Assembly (NCBI RefSeq): GCF_036323735.1
Contig: NC_086027.1
Location: 88,668,662-88,732,661, forward strand
DNA: 64,000 nt
Direction of reading: 5' to 3'
Origin: Rattus norvegicus
Taxonomy: Eukaryota > Chordata > Mammalia > Rodentia > Muridae
Part shown: in pieces, positions 52,690 to 64,000 of the stretch
Layout: the number at the start of each line of letters is the position of its first letter
Numbering within the stretch: the first letter of the stretch is position 1
Position numbers and translations under genes: made by a program
The notes under the pieces: generated by a model
Told to the model about the DNA's origin: nothing
Databases searched by the model: none
Seen by the model: the letters and a program-made list of their open reading frames with translations, nothing else

Positions 52690-55600
52690 TAACAGGAAAC
52701 AGCAATCATTGATCCCTAATATCTCTTAACATCAATGGAGTTAATTCCCCTATAGAAAGACATAGACTAACAGACTGGATATGTAAAGAGGACCCAGCAT
52801 TTTGCTGCATACAGTAAATGCACCTCAGTGACAAAGACAGACACTTCCTCAGAGTAAAAGGCTAGGAAAAAAGTTTCCAAACAAATGGTCCCAAGACACA
52901 AGCTGGAGTAGCCATTCTAATATCAAAAAAACAAACAAACAAAAAAACCAAAAAACAAAATAAAAAACAAAAACAAAATCGACTTTCAACCAAAAGTAAC
53001 CAAAAAAGATAAGGTAGGACACTTCATACTCATCAAAGGAAAAATCCACCAAGATGAACTCTCAATCCTAAATATCTATGCTCCAAAGGCCAGGGCACCC
53101 ACATTCATAAAAGAAACTTTACTAAAACTCAAAGCACACATTGCACCTCAACACCCTGCTCTCATCAATGGAGAGATCATGGAAACAGAAACTAAACAGA
53201 GACAAAGTGAAACTAACAGAAATTATGAACCAAATGGATTTAACAGATATCTATAGAGCATTTCATCCTAAAACAAAAGAATATACCTTCTTCTCAGCAC
53301 CTCATGGTACCTTCTCCAAAATTTTCCATAGAATTGGTCACAAAACAGGGCTCAATAGATACAAGATGATAGAAATAATCCCATGCATCCTATCAGATCA
53401 CCATGGACTAAGGCTGGTCTTTAATAACAACAAAAACGACAGAAAGTCCACATATACATGGAAGCTGAACAATGCTCTACTCAATGACAACTTGGTCAAG
53501 GAAGAAAGAAAGAAATTAAAGACTTTTTAGAATTTAATGAATATGAAGGCACAACATACCCAAACTTATGGGACACAATGAAAGCAGTGTTAAGAGGAAA
53601 ACTCATAGCTCTGAGTGCCCCCAAAAAGAAACTGGAGAAAACACTCACTAGCAGCTTGACAGCACACCTAAAGGCTCTAGAATACAAGCAAATACACCCA
53701 AGAGGAGTAGACGGCAGGAAATAATCAAACTCAGGGCTGAAATCAACCAAGTAGAAACAAAAAGAACTATACAAAAAAATCAACAAACCAGGAGTTAGTT
53801 CTTGAGAAAATCAATAAGATAGATAAACCCTTAGCCAGACTAACCAGAGGGTACAGAGAGTGTATCCGAATTAACAAAATCAAAAATGAAAAAGGAGAGA
53901 CAATAACAAAATCTGAGAAAATTAAAATAATCGTCAGATCCTAGTACAAAAGCCTGTACTCAACAAAGCTGGAAAATCTGGATGAAATGGACAATTTTCT
54001 AAACAGATTTTACATACCAAAGTTAAATCAGGACCAGATAAACCATCTAAATAGACCCATAACTCTTACATAAATAGAAGCAGTCATTAAAATCTCCCAA
54101 CCAAAAGAAGTCCAGGACCAGATGGGTTTAGTGGAGAATTCTATCAGACCTTCATAGATGACCTAATACCAGTACTCTCCAAACTATTCCACAAAATAGA
54201 AACGGAAGGAGCGCTACCCAATTGTTCTATGAAGCCACAATTACTCTTATACCTAAACCACACGAAGACCCAACAATGAAAGAGAACTTCAGACCAATTT
54301 CCCTTATGAATATCAATGCCAAAATAATCGATAAGATTCTCACAAACCAAATCCAAGAATACATCAAAATCATCATCCACCATGATCAATTAGGGTTAAT
54401 CCCAAGGATGCAGAAATGGTTCAATATCTGGAAATCCATCAACATAATCCACTATATAAACAAACTCAAAGGAAAAAAAAACCACATGATCATCTCACTA
54501 GATGCTGAGAAAGCATTTGACAATATTCAACTCTCCTTCATGTTAAAAGTCTTGGAAAGATCAGGAATTCAAGGCCAATACCTAAACATAGTAAAAAGCA
54601 ATATACAGCAAACCAGTAGCCAACATCAAAGTTAATGGAGAGAAACTTGAAACAATCCCACTAGAACCAGGGACTAAGACAATGCTGCCCACTCTCTCTT
54701 TACCTATTCAATACAGTACTCGATGTCTTAGTCAGAGCAATCAGAAAACAAAGAGGTCAAAGGGATACAAATTGGAAAAGAAGAAGTCAAAATACTACTA
54801 TTCGCAAATGATATGATAGTACAGTTAAGTGACCCCAAAAATTCCCCCAGAGAACCTCTACAGCTGATAAACAACTTCAGCAAAGTGACTGGATAGCAAA
54901 TTAACTCAAAGAAATCAGTAGTCTTCCTCTACTCAAAGGATAAACAGACTGAGAAACAAATTAGGGAAAGAACACCCTTCACAATAGTCAGAAATAACAT
55001 AAAATACCTTGGGGTGACTCTAACGAAGCAAGTGAAGATCTGTATGACAAGAAATTCAAGTCTCTGAAGAAAGAAATTGAAGAAGATCACAGAAGATGGA
55101 AAGATCTCTCATGCTTATGGATTGGCAGGATTAATATAGTAAAAATGGCCATCTTGCCAAAAGCAATCTACAAATTCAATGCAATTCCCATCAAAAACCC
55201 AAGTCAATTCTTCACAGAGTTAGAAAGAACAATTTGCAAATTCACTTGTATTCAATATATACAAAAACCCAGGATAGCCAAAACTATCATCATCAATAAA
55301 AGAACTTCTGGGTAAATTACCATCCCTAACCTCCAGCTGTATTACAGAGCAATAGTCATAAAGGCTGTATGTATGGTATTGTATGCCAGTACAAAAATTG
55401 GCAGGTAGATCCATGGAATAGAATTGAAGATCCAGAAATGAACCCACATACCCATGGTGACTTTGTCTTTGACAAAGGTCCTAAAACCATCCAGTGGAAA
55501 AGACAGTGGTTTAAACAAATGGTGCTGGTTCACCTGGCAGTCAGCATGTAGAAGAATGCAAATTGATCCATTCTTATCTTCTTGTGCAAAGATCAAGTCT

Positions 55601-56537
55601 TGGACCTCCACATAAAACCAGATACACTGAAACTAATAGAAGAGAAAGTGGGGAAGAGCCTCATACACACGGGCACAGGGGAAAATTTCCTGAACAGACC
55701 ACCAATGGCTTACTCTTTAAAATCAAGAATTGACAAATGGGAACTCATAAAATTGCAAAGTTTTTGTAAGGCAAAGGACACTCACTGTCAATCGGACAAA
55801 ACAGCAACCAACAGATTGGAAAAAGATCTTTATCAATCCTACATCTGACAGAGGGCTGATATCCAATATATAAAAAGAACTCAACAAGTTAGACTCCAGA
55901 GAAAGAAATAACCCCTTTAAAAATGGGCTACACACAACTAAACAAGGAATTCTCAACTGAAGAATATCGAATGGCCAAGAAATACCTAAAAAATGTTCAA
56001 CATCCTTAGTCATCAGGAAAATGCAAATCAAAACAACCCTGAGATTCCACCTCACACCAGTCAGAATGGCTAAGATCAAAAACTCAGGTGACAGCAAATG
56101 CTGTTGAGAATGTGGAGAAAGAGGAACACTCCTCCACTTTTGGTGGAATTGCAAGCTGGTACAACCATTCTGGAAATCAGTGTAGCAGTTCCTTAGAAAA
56201 TTGGACATAGCACTACCTGAGAACCCAGCTATACCACTCCTGGGCATATACCCAAAAAGATGCTCCAACATATAACAAGAACACATTCTCCATTATGGTC
56301 ATAGCAGACTTATTTATAATAGCCAGAAGCTGGAAACAACCAAGATGACCTTCAGCAGAGGAATTGATACAGAAAATGTGGTACATTTACACAGTGGAAT
56401 ACTACTCAGCTATTAAAAACAAGGACTTCATGAAATTCTTAGGCAAATGGATGGAACTTGAAAATATCATCCTGAGTGAGGTAACCCCATCACAAAAGAA
56501 CACACATGGTATGCACTCACTGATAAGAGGATGTTAG
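52690..56537 (+). pseudogene. L1 ORF2 remnant, multiple frameshifts and stops
   Basis: Segments collinear with intact ORF2p occur in different frames. 53141-53530 covers the endonuclease middle and 54222-54635 the reverse transcriptase palm, including SLDAEKAFD. The FADD region near 54800 is altered (ttcgcaaatgat reads F-A-N-D). 55582-55848 covers part of the C-terminal third. The C-terminal end lies at about 56537. An A-rich AAAC insertion at 52926-52975 interrupts the endonuclease. No protein can be made. Confidence 0.92.
52926..52975. repeat. A-rich (AAAC)n expansion inside the old L1
   Basis: AAAC/AAAA units lie between codons that are adjacent in the intact ORF2, so it is a local expansion or insertion after integration. 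Confidence 0.75.
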
Positions 56538-57325
56538 CCTAGAAGCTTGGAATACCCAAGATACAATTCACAAACCACATCAAGCACAAGAAGAAATAAG
56601 AGCAAAGTGTGGATGCTTCAGTCCTTCTTAGAAGGGGGAACAAAAATATTCACAGGAGGAAATATGAAGACAAAGTGTGGAGCAGAGATGGAAAGAAAGG
56701 CCATCCAGAGACTGCCCCACCTGGGATCCATCCCCTATACAGTCACCAAATCCAGACAATCTCGAGGATGCCAAGAAGTGCATGCTGACAGGAGCCTGAT
56801 ATAGCTGTCTCCTGAGAGGCTCTGCCAGAGTTTGACAAATTCAGAGGCAGAGGCTCACAGCCAATGATTGAACTGAGAATGGGGTCCTCAATAGAGGAGT
56901 AAGAGAAAGGACTGAAGTAGGTGAAGGGCTTGAAACCCCATAAGAAGAACAAAAATACCAACCATCGAGATCCCCCAGACCTTCCAGGGACTAAACCACC
57001 GTCCCAAGAGAACACGGGGATGGGCCTATGGCTCCATCTGCATGTGTAGCAGAGGATGGCCTTGCCAGGCTCAGTGGGAGGAGAGGCCCTTGGTCCTGTC
57101 AAGGCTTGATGCCCCAGTGTAGGGGAATGTCAGGGTGGGGAGGTGGGAGGGAGGGAGTGGGTGAGTGAGGGAACACCCTCGTAGAAGCAGGGGGTGGGGA
57201 TGGAATAGCAGGTTCCTGGAGGGGAAACCGAGAAAGGAAACAACATTTAAAATGCAAATTAAAAAGCCCTAAGAAAGAAAAAAAATCTTAGTATAATTAA
57301 ATCAGAAAAAAAAAAAATAAAAAGC
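56538..57325 (+). other. Old L1 3'UTR and A-rich tail
   Basis: Follows the ORF2 stop. A G-rich tract at 57132-57205 (runs such as GGGAGGGAGGGAG) is the counterpart of the tract in the young copies. The tail is A-rich from 57265, with A13 at 57306-57318. Confidence 0.88.
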
Positions 57326-57394
57326 AGGTACCCAAGCTTAACTTTCTGAGTTCAAGCTCTGATGTACTAGTTACTAACACTAACTTTAAAATAT

Positions 57395-57423
57395 TTTAGT
57401 ATTTATTTATATATGCCTGTATT

Positions 57424-57517
<94 letters not shown>

Positions 57518-57665
57518 TGTGCATACCACAGTTGTTATTAAGGTCCGAGCACAGCCTGTAGGAGTCAGTTCTTTCCTTCCATCACGTAGGTTCTGGTGAT
57601 TGAACTCATCATCAAGTACTTGACAGCAAGTACTTTTACCCATGAAGCCAGCTCACCAGCCTTAG
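57395..57665 (-). repeat. B3-type SINE with internal (CT)n/(TG)n
   Basis: 'ctggtgattgaactcatc' and 'catgaagccagctcaccagcc' region (split) are inverted B3 landmarks. The 3' side contains (CT)20 at 57429-57468 and (TG)23 at 57469-57514, before 'atttatttat' at the left edge. Confidence 0.7.
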
Positions 57666-57669
57666 CGTT

Positions 57670-58045
57670 CCTATTATTGCTGTGTATGCTCAAAGAAGAA
57701 ACCTGTTCCCAGTCCCTTCAGCTTAAAATCATGGTTATTAATAGTGTACAAGCATAGTACCAATACTAATGGTATACAAGGAGCAGTTACAAAAATTACA
57801 AAAAATGAAATACATACGCTACCAAGAAAATGCTTAGTATATTGTAAATTTGGGCCGATATAGAAGGGACACAAGTAAAACAGTATTTCTGCTTCTTGTC
57901 CCCTCACTGACTAGCACAATGACTTTGGTGTAATATGTTGTCGAACTACAGATTGCTTCTGTTTGTTCGTTTCTATGTATGTATAAAATCAATCTCTAAA
58001 GAAGGGGAGGCCATGAATTTGAGAGGAGACAGACATGGCAGAGGT
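57670..58045. other. Unique sequence, no gene seen
   Basis: No exon or repeat recognised. Confidence 0.5.
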
Positions 58046-58048
58046 GGG

Positions 58049-58049
<1 letters not shown>

Positions 58050-58110
<61 letters not shown>
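58050..58110. repeat. (GA)n microsatellite
   Basis: About 28 GA units. Confidence 0.97.
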
Positions 58111-58111
<1 letters not shown>

Positions 58112-58112
<1 letters not shown>

Positions 58113-58620
58113 GAAATCGTGTAACTATATTTTAACTAAATTAAAAAATAAAATAAATCTAGTTTAAATCTGCAGCCTGGCTGATGCAATGATATCAATA
58201 CCCTTCAAGTAAGGAAAGAAGACTGTGTAATTGACAGTAAGGGAACTTAGGACATCAATAGGAAAATTGTTAAGTCTAATCGCTAAAGCGTGCAAATAGC
58301 AGTGGTGCCTTTTCCCACACCAGTTAAGATGATTAATCTTTCGGACAATGGTACGTGGGTATGTTGTCACGTTGCAGGGATCCTGAGGTTTGATTTGCTC
58401 CAGGTTGAGTTTGGGGACATTGAAATCAGCTCTCAGACTACATTCAAGAGCTGCACTGCGGCACCATTGCCATACGGCATGGAAGGAAAGAGAAGGGTGA
58501 ACAAGTTTCACTGTGCTGTGGAGTAGCTGGACTACACTGCATTTTTTTTTTATATCAAAAACTGGCTGTCCTGCATATCCCTGGAGATGAGGAACTGCCA
58601 GTGGCTGCTGTTGGTCAGGG
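58112..58620. other. Unique sequence, no gene seen
   Basis: A 185-codon minus-strand frame at 58164-58721 crosses this region and the adjacent B1. It has no domain and includes SINE and simple-repeat sequence, so it is not called as a gene. Confidence 0.5.
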
Positions 58621-58621
58621 T

Positions 58622-58787
58622 TGTTTTGTTTTTGTTTTGTTTTGTTTTTGTTGTTGCCGCTGTTTTTGTTTGTTTTTTGAGACAGCGTTTCTCTGTTTAA
58701 CCCTAGCATCCTAGGGCTCACTCTGTAGACCAGGCTGGCTCAGAGATCTGCCTGCCAATGACTTCTGAATACCAGGATTAAAGGTAT
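58622..58787 (-). repeat. B1 SINE with GTTTT-rich tail, internally deleted
   Basis: 'gagacagcgtttctctg', 'cactctgtagaccaggctgg' and 'ccaggattaaaggtatag' are inverted B1 landmarks. The left edge is the inverted A-rich tail (GTTTT units). The usual 5' part after 'aaaggtatag' is missing. Confidence 0.8.
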
Positions 58788-58950
58788 AGTTTTCTGCAAA
58801 GGTTAGTCCTTGGCCAGAATCAGCAGCAGCACCTGCAGCTTGGGATAAACATAGAATCTAGACCCATTGAAGCCTACACAAGAGAGCAATCACCACACCA
58901 AGACCCCGGATGATTTAATCAGTTCGAAAAGAATGTCCTAGAGTCTGAAG

Positions 58951-59130
58951 TAGTAATTCTCAACTTGTGGGTCGAGAACTCTTCGGGGTCTCACATCAGA
59001 CATCCTGCATGTCATATATTCACACTATGATTTATAACAGTAGAAAGAGTACAGTTTTATGGTTGGGGGTCACTACAAGAAGAGAAACTGTATTAAAGGG
59101 TCGAAGGGTTAAGAAAATTGAGAGCCACTG
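58951..59130. mobile_element. URR1-like hAT DNA transposon fossil
   Basis: Ends 'tagtaattctcaacttg' and 'attgagagccactg' are inverted relatives, and the interior ('catcctgcatgtcatatat', 'ttttatggttgggggtcac') matches the copy at 49422. Flanking 8-mers 'gtctgaag' and 'ctctaagg' agree at five positions, a possible decayed 8-bp duplication. Confidence 0.75.
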
Positions 59131-59134
59131 CTCT

Positions 59135-60600
59135 AAGGGGACAAGAAGAAGAGGAAGAAAATTTTCAGTTCAACCTATCTGCACAGAGGAGAGGGAATTT
59201 CTGGTTGATATGGTGAGAGAGAAAAGGTTCTGCATCTAGAACTTTTGGGGGGATCACCATATACTATTTAACAAGTCACTGCAAAAAAGAATCTTGCCTT
59301 CGAAAACACTTACTGTCCTACAGTCATCAGTGGCTATTGTTGAAAGGACACCCACACCTTTTACTACACGAATAGGGGTCAACCTTAAGCTGGTACAGCA
59401 GCCTGGCCAGATTGTCCATGAAGTATACTTAAGAAGCTTCACCATGGCAACTGCAGAAGGAGTGGGGTTAACTCAAACAGGGCTCTATATAAAACTACTC
59501 TCCTTTGAAGGACTTCAAGTCCCAAGAGTGGAAAACTTGTTTTATGAGTTCAAGACTATCAGACATTCCCAGGTCTCAGGGAATCTGTTTGCATACATAA
59601 TGTTTATCTAAGGCAGGAAGTAATGATACAATTTCCTTCTGATGCAACGCACTGGCCAGTCTGGAGACTGAAGAGGGATTCCTTTTCGTAACAATCTGAC
59701 CTCCAGCTTATAAAAGCGGGCTGCCAGTAACTTACCGGTATCTTGAGTGAGCATCACGTCCAAGGAAAGTGTGTCACCCCTCCCATTTTCACCCCCACCC
59801 CACAGTACCCTGAGGACCCACATCCTAGTGGGAGAGGATTTCATGACTTGTGTCTTTGTACCAACTTTAGAGAGCTTCAGTCTTGTTTTTCTGGATTTCA
59901 CAAAGATTAAGTGACTTGCCCAGGGCAGCAGGAATGGTTATTTCTGGAACTGCTTTCCCTCTTGTGAGTCATCTTGAATAATGTAACCCTGAGCCTCAAG
60001 GTACTAAATTTAACATGGAAACTGTTCTTATAAACACTCAAAAAGTAATAGGTGGGGTGGGGGGGTGACAGGCAGAATAAAATAAGCCATGGAATAAAAC
60101 TAGGTATTAACGAGTGAGGTAAATGGACTAGAATATTTCAGATATGCCTTCTGGTTGTCATAATAGGTTGAAGCAGATAGACATTTCCTGGTGAATTGAA
60201 ACTACTAACACGACAGGAGATTTTGTTGACTACTTTTCAAAACATGGCATTTAGTCAACAGAATCTGAATTTGTCATTAACCCACTCTCCAGAAGACAGG
60301 AGATTTATAATTAAAAAATGTGGTCAAATCATAAAATAATAAGTTTTAGAACGAACTAAGCATTAGCGTCCTAAAATGCAACATTCCAAATACCAGGAAG
60401 TAATGTATAAACACACGTCTTGACATATGTAAATCAGTTCACAAGAAAAAAAAAAGTTTTCTGCTGAACTCCCAACACTCTTCAGCCCTATTCTGCCAAT
60501 ACACGGTATCAGAAATTTCAATAAAAAATACAAGCTGAGGAAGAGCAATAGTGCATTGGCAACCTGTATACTTTATACTGTAAAAGAAAATGTGACATTG
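59135..60600. other. Unique sequence; one unexplained 105-codon frame
   Basis: A plus-strand frame at 59294-59611 has a composition less biased than its neighbours but no recognised domain. A MIR-like patch lies at 59885-59960 ('taagtgacttgcccaggg', minus strand). No exon can be supported. Confidence 0.4.
59885..59960 (-). repeat. MIR-like SINE fragment
   Basis: 'gattaagtgacttgccc' matches the reverse complement of the conserved MIR core. Confidence 0.45.
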
Positions 60601-60679
60601 TTTTCTTGGGTCAGATGCAAAAAAAATTTCCTAAGCAAGGATCGATCCCATTTGTCATCTCCTTTGTCTATAAATGGAA

Positions 60680-61322
60680 GAAGCACAATGATCTTAGTGG
60701 ATACTTCAAAGCAATGAATACCACTTTTTTTGTTCTGTGATAGCAGAGAAACTGTTTTTGCACTATCAAGATCAGTGCCACGTCAGTTATCTTCATAAAT
60801 ATGTCGACTCCATGGAGCATCATCATATATTCCTTCATCAAGAAGCCGTGCATGTCCGTGGTCCATGCTGTTGCCAGAAACCATGTGGAAGTCTGTGATC
60901 CCTGCTCCCACTGGCTGTAAAGGACAAAGGAGCTACTTTTGCAATGGACTCAGACTCATAGTTGAGATAGAGGGACATGGAAGTCTTCTGTGACAACCCC
61001 TTCCCTCCCCTTAAAAGTAATAGCTTAGACAGGAACCCATTGAAGAGAACTCTTATGAAATGTGATAAGGATGCTGAGGTGTAGCTCTACGAGATGGGGG
61101 CTTCTGGAAGCAGAGAGGGCAGGGCGCAGATGGAGAAGCACTCAGTTCTCTTTAAGGGGCTGGCTACTGAGAGTCTGACTATGCTACAGGGCATATATGG
61201 GCATCGAAAAGTGGGCTTGGTTTTTTTTTTCTTTTTGGGGTTGGGTTCACAAGTGTCAGGGATGGACCCTGGGAGGACCAGGAAATGAGTGTGATATAAA
61301 ATTCCCAAATAATCAATAAAAG
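60680..61322 (+). repeat. LINE-type 3' end, old rodent family
   Basis: Pieces such as 'tggagcatcatcatatattc', 'gtccgtggtccatgctgttg' and 'ctcatagttgagatagaggg' belong to a common rodent repeat. The segment ends 'cccaaataatcaataaaagt', a polyadenylation-signal-containing 3' end. It is probably an L1- or HAL1-class 3'UTR, but the family name could not be fixed. Confidence 0.4.
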
Positions 61323-61324
61323 TG

Positions 61325-64000
61325 GGACAACGATGATTTTAATCAATAGAAATAAAACCAAAGCAAAAAGTACATCATTAAACCAAATCACTGTGGGAAC
61401 TTTTGGCCATCTAGACAGCACTTGATAAATAACCCCCAGTTCTCCTGGGTACAGTCACACACAAGTGCTTCTAGCAGTGCCTAGCATAGAAAGACTTCCT
61501 GATGCTAGTTCTTTATCTGTGACCACATCATGATGGTAGTAACAGTCTAGAAAAATGGAGTCAGTGAGGATGAGGAGGACTGTCATTTCAGAAATTAGCA
61601 AAGCATGCCACTGACTGAGGCTCATAGCAGAATAGATGACAGCAGTGTTGTGGAGATCTAATGCCTCTCTGAATTTGAAGGTATAAAATTCTAACAAAAT
61701 ATTCTGCAGGCAGTGACACTGGGAACGTAACCCCGTTGTAAGGATCTAGATGCATTTCTGCTAAATTCAAAGAGCGACGGAATGACTTGTTCATTGTCTG
61801 GAAAGATGGCTAGTCCATAAAAGTAATTTTAGACTGAGCAGATGAGAAAGGCCCAGGGTCAAGGCTTTTAATCATTGCTTTGCAGGAGACGATCTTAAGA
61901 GAACTGGGGACAGCATAAGAACACACAATTCGTGGAGGGGAAAAAGGAAGAAAAGCAGCGTAGTTCTTGACATTAGCAGTGTTAAACAATGCTTGAAGTA
62001 CACAGACTAATAAAAAAAATGAGTGTTACCTCAAAGCATCAAAGCCCTTAAAACTAGGAAAGGTTTAAATACAATTGACTTCCTTTGAAAGATCCTGGGC
62101 CAACAAAAGTCACTTGAAAGTAGGAGATTGAACGACTTGAGCGGTTATCGTTGTAGACAACATTGCTTCCCCCATAGTCATCCACTAAAAAATAAAATAA
62201 AATAAATAAGAAAAAGAAGTCCCTTTAGAATCTAGACATCCAATTCCATTAAAACACAATACTGATTGTAGAACCTCACTTGAAAATGGCTTGGTTTTTC
62301 TGTTTATTGGTGCTAATAAGGACATCAATTCTCCAAATTCAAAACTGGTGGTCAACAACCCATTGTCCTGTCAATAGTGTATAATAGGGCACAAGTGAAC
62401 GTCAGAGTAGATTTGTGCTAGGGATGGAACTTCCCAACTGAACTATATAAGGTAGGGGAAGCACTTAAATACAAATAGCTTGATCAGAATGTTCTGCTGC
62501 TGACATTGGCATGTTGGATGTACGTGTCTTAGTACACACATGTTGTGGTGGTAGGAGATAGTCAAATATAAATGGGGTCCAGGGAACTAGCACATTCAAG
62601 CGGTCTGTGTTCTCCCAAATAATGCCAAATACAAAGGAAGATCTATATACAGGCACATAGCCTTGAAGTCTTGCAACCTAGTGCATGGCTTTCGAAAAGT
62701 AATTATGTAAAAGAAAATTACATAAACCTTCAGATGAACTCTTGGTTTTCTCTCTTTATCAGATTTCTTTGCAGAATCAGAGCTGAGCAAAGCCCCCAAG
62801 ATGCCCAGTGAGAGGTTCATTAAACCTGTTCTTTTCAAAAGTCATCTTCTTGAAATGTGAGGTCTTTATCCATATTAACCTTACATGGTTAATCACCAAA
62901 TACTTTCTCTGTCCAGATTAAAGAATTAATGAAAACCCACTGCGTTCAAGCACTATGTGATTACGTGTTACTACATGTTTAGGGTAAAATACATGCTCTC
63001 CAGCATACCCTTCTCTATAGGCTGGCAATGTCTCCTTTTAGTCATTAATTTTCTTTTATCATCAGCCTGTGAAGTGATCAAACTTGCCAGGATTTTTATG
63101 TTTCAAATATTTCTATCTCTACCCTGACCACACCAAGCACACAGAACATTGAAATCTGAAGTGAAGTCAAGAAATAAAAGATAAAGTTAAACAATGCAGA
63201 GGTGGGAAATGACATCTTTGTGGAGATTGTGGGAAATGTGCCTTGTGTAGGGCTGTTTGTAGTTTGGTTGCATCTGACCCGAGCTTTCCTTTAGTGATGT
63301 GTTACTGGGAGGACACCCCATTGGGATGAATCACATCCTGCCTTGGTAACGTGATAGGATGTTTTAAAGAGCACATGGACCGTTGTTGAATTTGGCCAGA
63401 AGTGAATATCCTCTTTATTGCTCTTTCAGCAAGTTAGTTGTGTTGGGATAAGAGCTCCACGGGTGTGGTCAGAGACCTGAAAGAAATGGGTGAGGTGAGG
63501 TTTCCGTGAAGGGTGGATTGTGATTCTGGAGGGGCAATGACAAAGAAAAAGGACCCTGGTCATAGCTGGAAGGGCTGGAGTGCAACAAGGAAATTACAAG
63601 AGGTATGCAGTGAGGTTGGAAGGAGTTATCCAAACCAGGGAGGATCCGGAATGTAGTAAGCAGAGGCGACAGTTAAATAAATATTTAGTCTTTAAAGATG
63701 ATAATGGGGTCAACGTAACTCTGCTCTGAGCTTTTTTCCCTAGTCACAAGTGAGACAGCAAAGGAGCGAGCAGGACATAGCACATCTCTGAGCTGAAAAA
63801 CTGAACCCCAAAGTCCTCTGGGAGGATACTGGATCTGCTATGGCAGCAGAGTCAAATGGTCCAGCTCCAGGTGTTTAAAGAAGTCCATACCACTGAACAG
63901 CGTCTTTTTTAAAATCATATCTCAGTTTATGGAATCCTAAGCGCAGGTGTTCCCTACAGGAAACACCCAACCAAATAAGAAAATGTATTATTTTGATAGC
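61325..64000. other. Unique sequence to the window end
   Basis: An (AAAAT)n patch lies at 62187-62212. Short frames only; no exon, RNA gene or transposon recognised. Confidence 0.5.

Larger units (their letters stand above)
51850..57325 (+). mobile_element. Old 5'-truncated L1 (Lx-type), decayed
   Basis: The copy starts within ORF1 (near residue 95 of the intact copy), runs through a full-length but broken ORF2 (about 52690-56537), and ends with a 3'UTR and A-rich tail near 57325. The 3'UTR (for example 'cctagaagcttggaatacc', 'gaagtgcatgctgacaggag') differs from that of the young L1s in this window. It therefore belongs to an older subfamily. No target duplication is recognisable. Confidence 0.93.

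Noticed and set aside
58164..58721. 185-codon minus-strand frame
   Set aside because: Its N-terminal part is B1 SINE and GTTTT tail; no domain in the remainder and no splice context.
1..64000. CRISPR array, operons, bacterial-type genes
   Set aside because: Short tandem arrays here are eukaryotic microsatellites; spacer-repeat structure, ribosome binding sites and dense coding are absent.

Overview
The window looks like non-coding nuclear DNA from a murid rodent, most likely rat (Rattus). No host protein-coding exon, tRNA or rRNA gene could be supported. The evidence for rat is the repeat content. There is a full-length L1 with rat-type ORF1, ORF2 and 3'UTR, and a 5'UTR built from two roughly 560-bp units with a 605-bp period, where mouse L1 promoters use roughly 200-bp monomers. 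B1, B2/B3, B4 and ID-like SINEs, MaLR LTRs, rodent hAT (URR1-like) fossils and many long CA/GA/pyrimidine microsatellites also fit a murid genome. It reads as an intron or gene desert.

Layout: 1-11.6 kb holds mostly unique sequence with old LTR, L2, MIR and SINE fragments and several microsatellites. A young 5'-truncated L1 lies at 11.63-13.23 kb (minus strand) with intact target-site duplications (TSDs). From 13.3 to 20.8 kb there is unique sequence, two LTR-like blocks and microsatellites. The centrepiece, 20.80-27.88 kb on the minus strand, is a complete L1: two-unit GC-rich promoter, uninterrupted ORF1 (350 aa), uninterrupted ORF2 (1275 aa; endonuclease, reverse transcriptase and C-terminal zinc-knuckle-like motif all present), 3'UTR with a G-rich tract, A-tail and a perfect 15-bp TSD. 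Between two A-tracts at its 3' end sits a 25-bp non-L1 segment, a possible 3' transduction.

From 28 to 51.8 kb there are scattered SINEs, an L1 3' end whose 5' part is inverted (31.44-32.83 kb), a candidate conserved non-coding block near 34 kb, a 322-bp polypyrimidine array apparently grown inside an LTR-like repeat (37.55-37.87 kb), and a MaLR LTR nested in an older L1 3' end (40.2-41.2 kb). An old, decayed, 5'-truncated L1 on the plus strand fills 51.85-57.33 kb. The remainder (57.4-64 kb) is SINEs, microsatellites, a hAT fossil, a LINE-type 3' end and unique sequence.

The only intact genes are the two ORFs of the full-length L1. They act together: ORF1p coats the L1 RNA, and ORF2p nicks DNA and reverse-transcribes that RNA at the nick. 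The other repeats are passive copies, several probably made by the same machinery. Repeat family names were assigned by recognition without a database search; subfamily names and outer boundaries are approximate.
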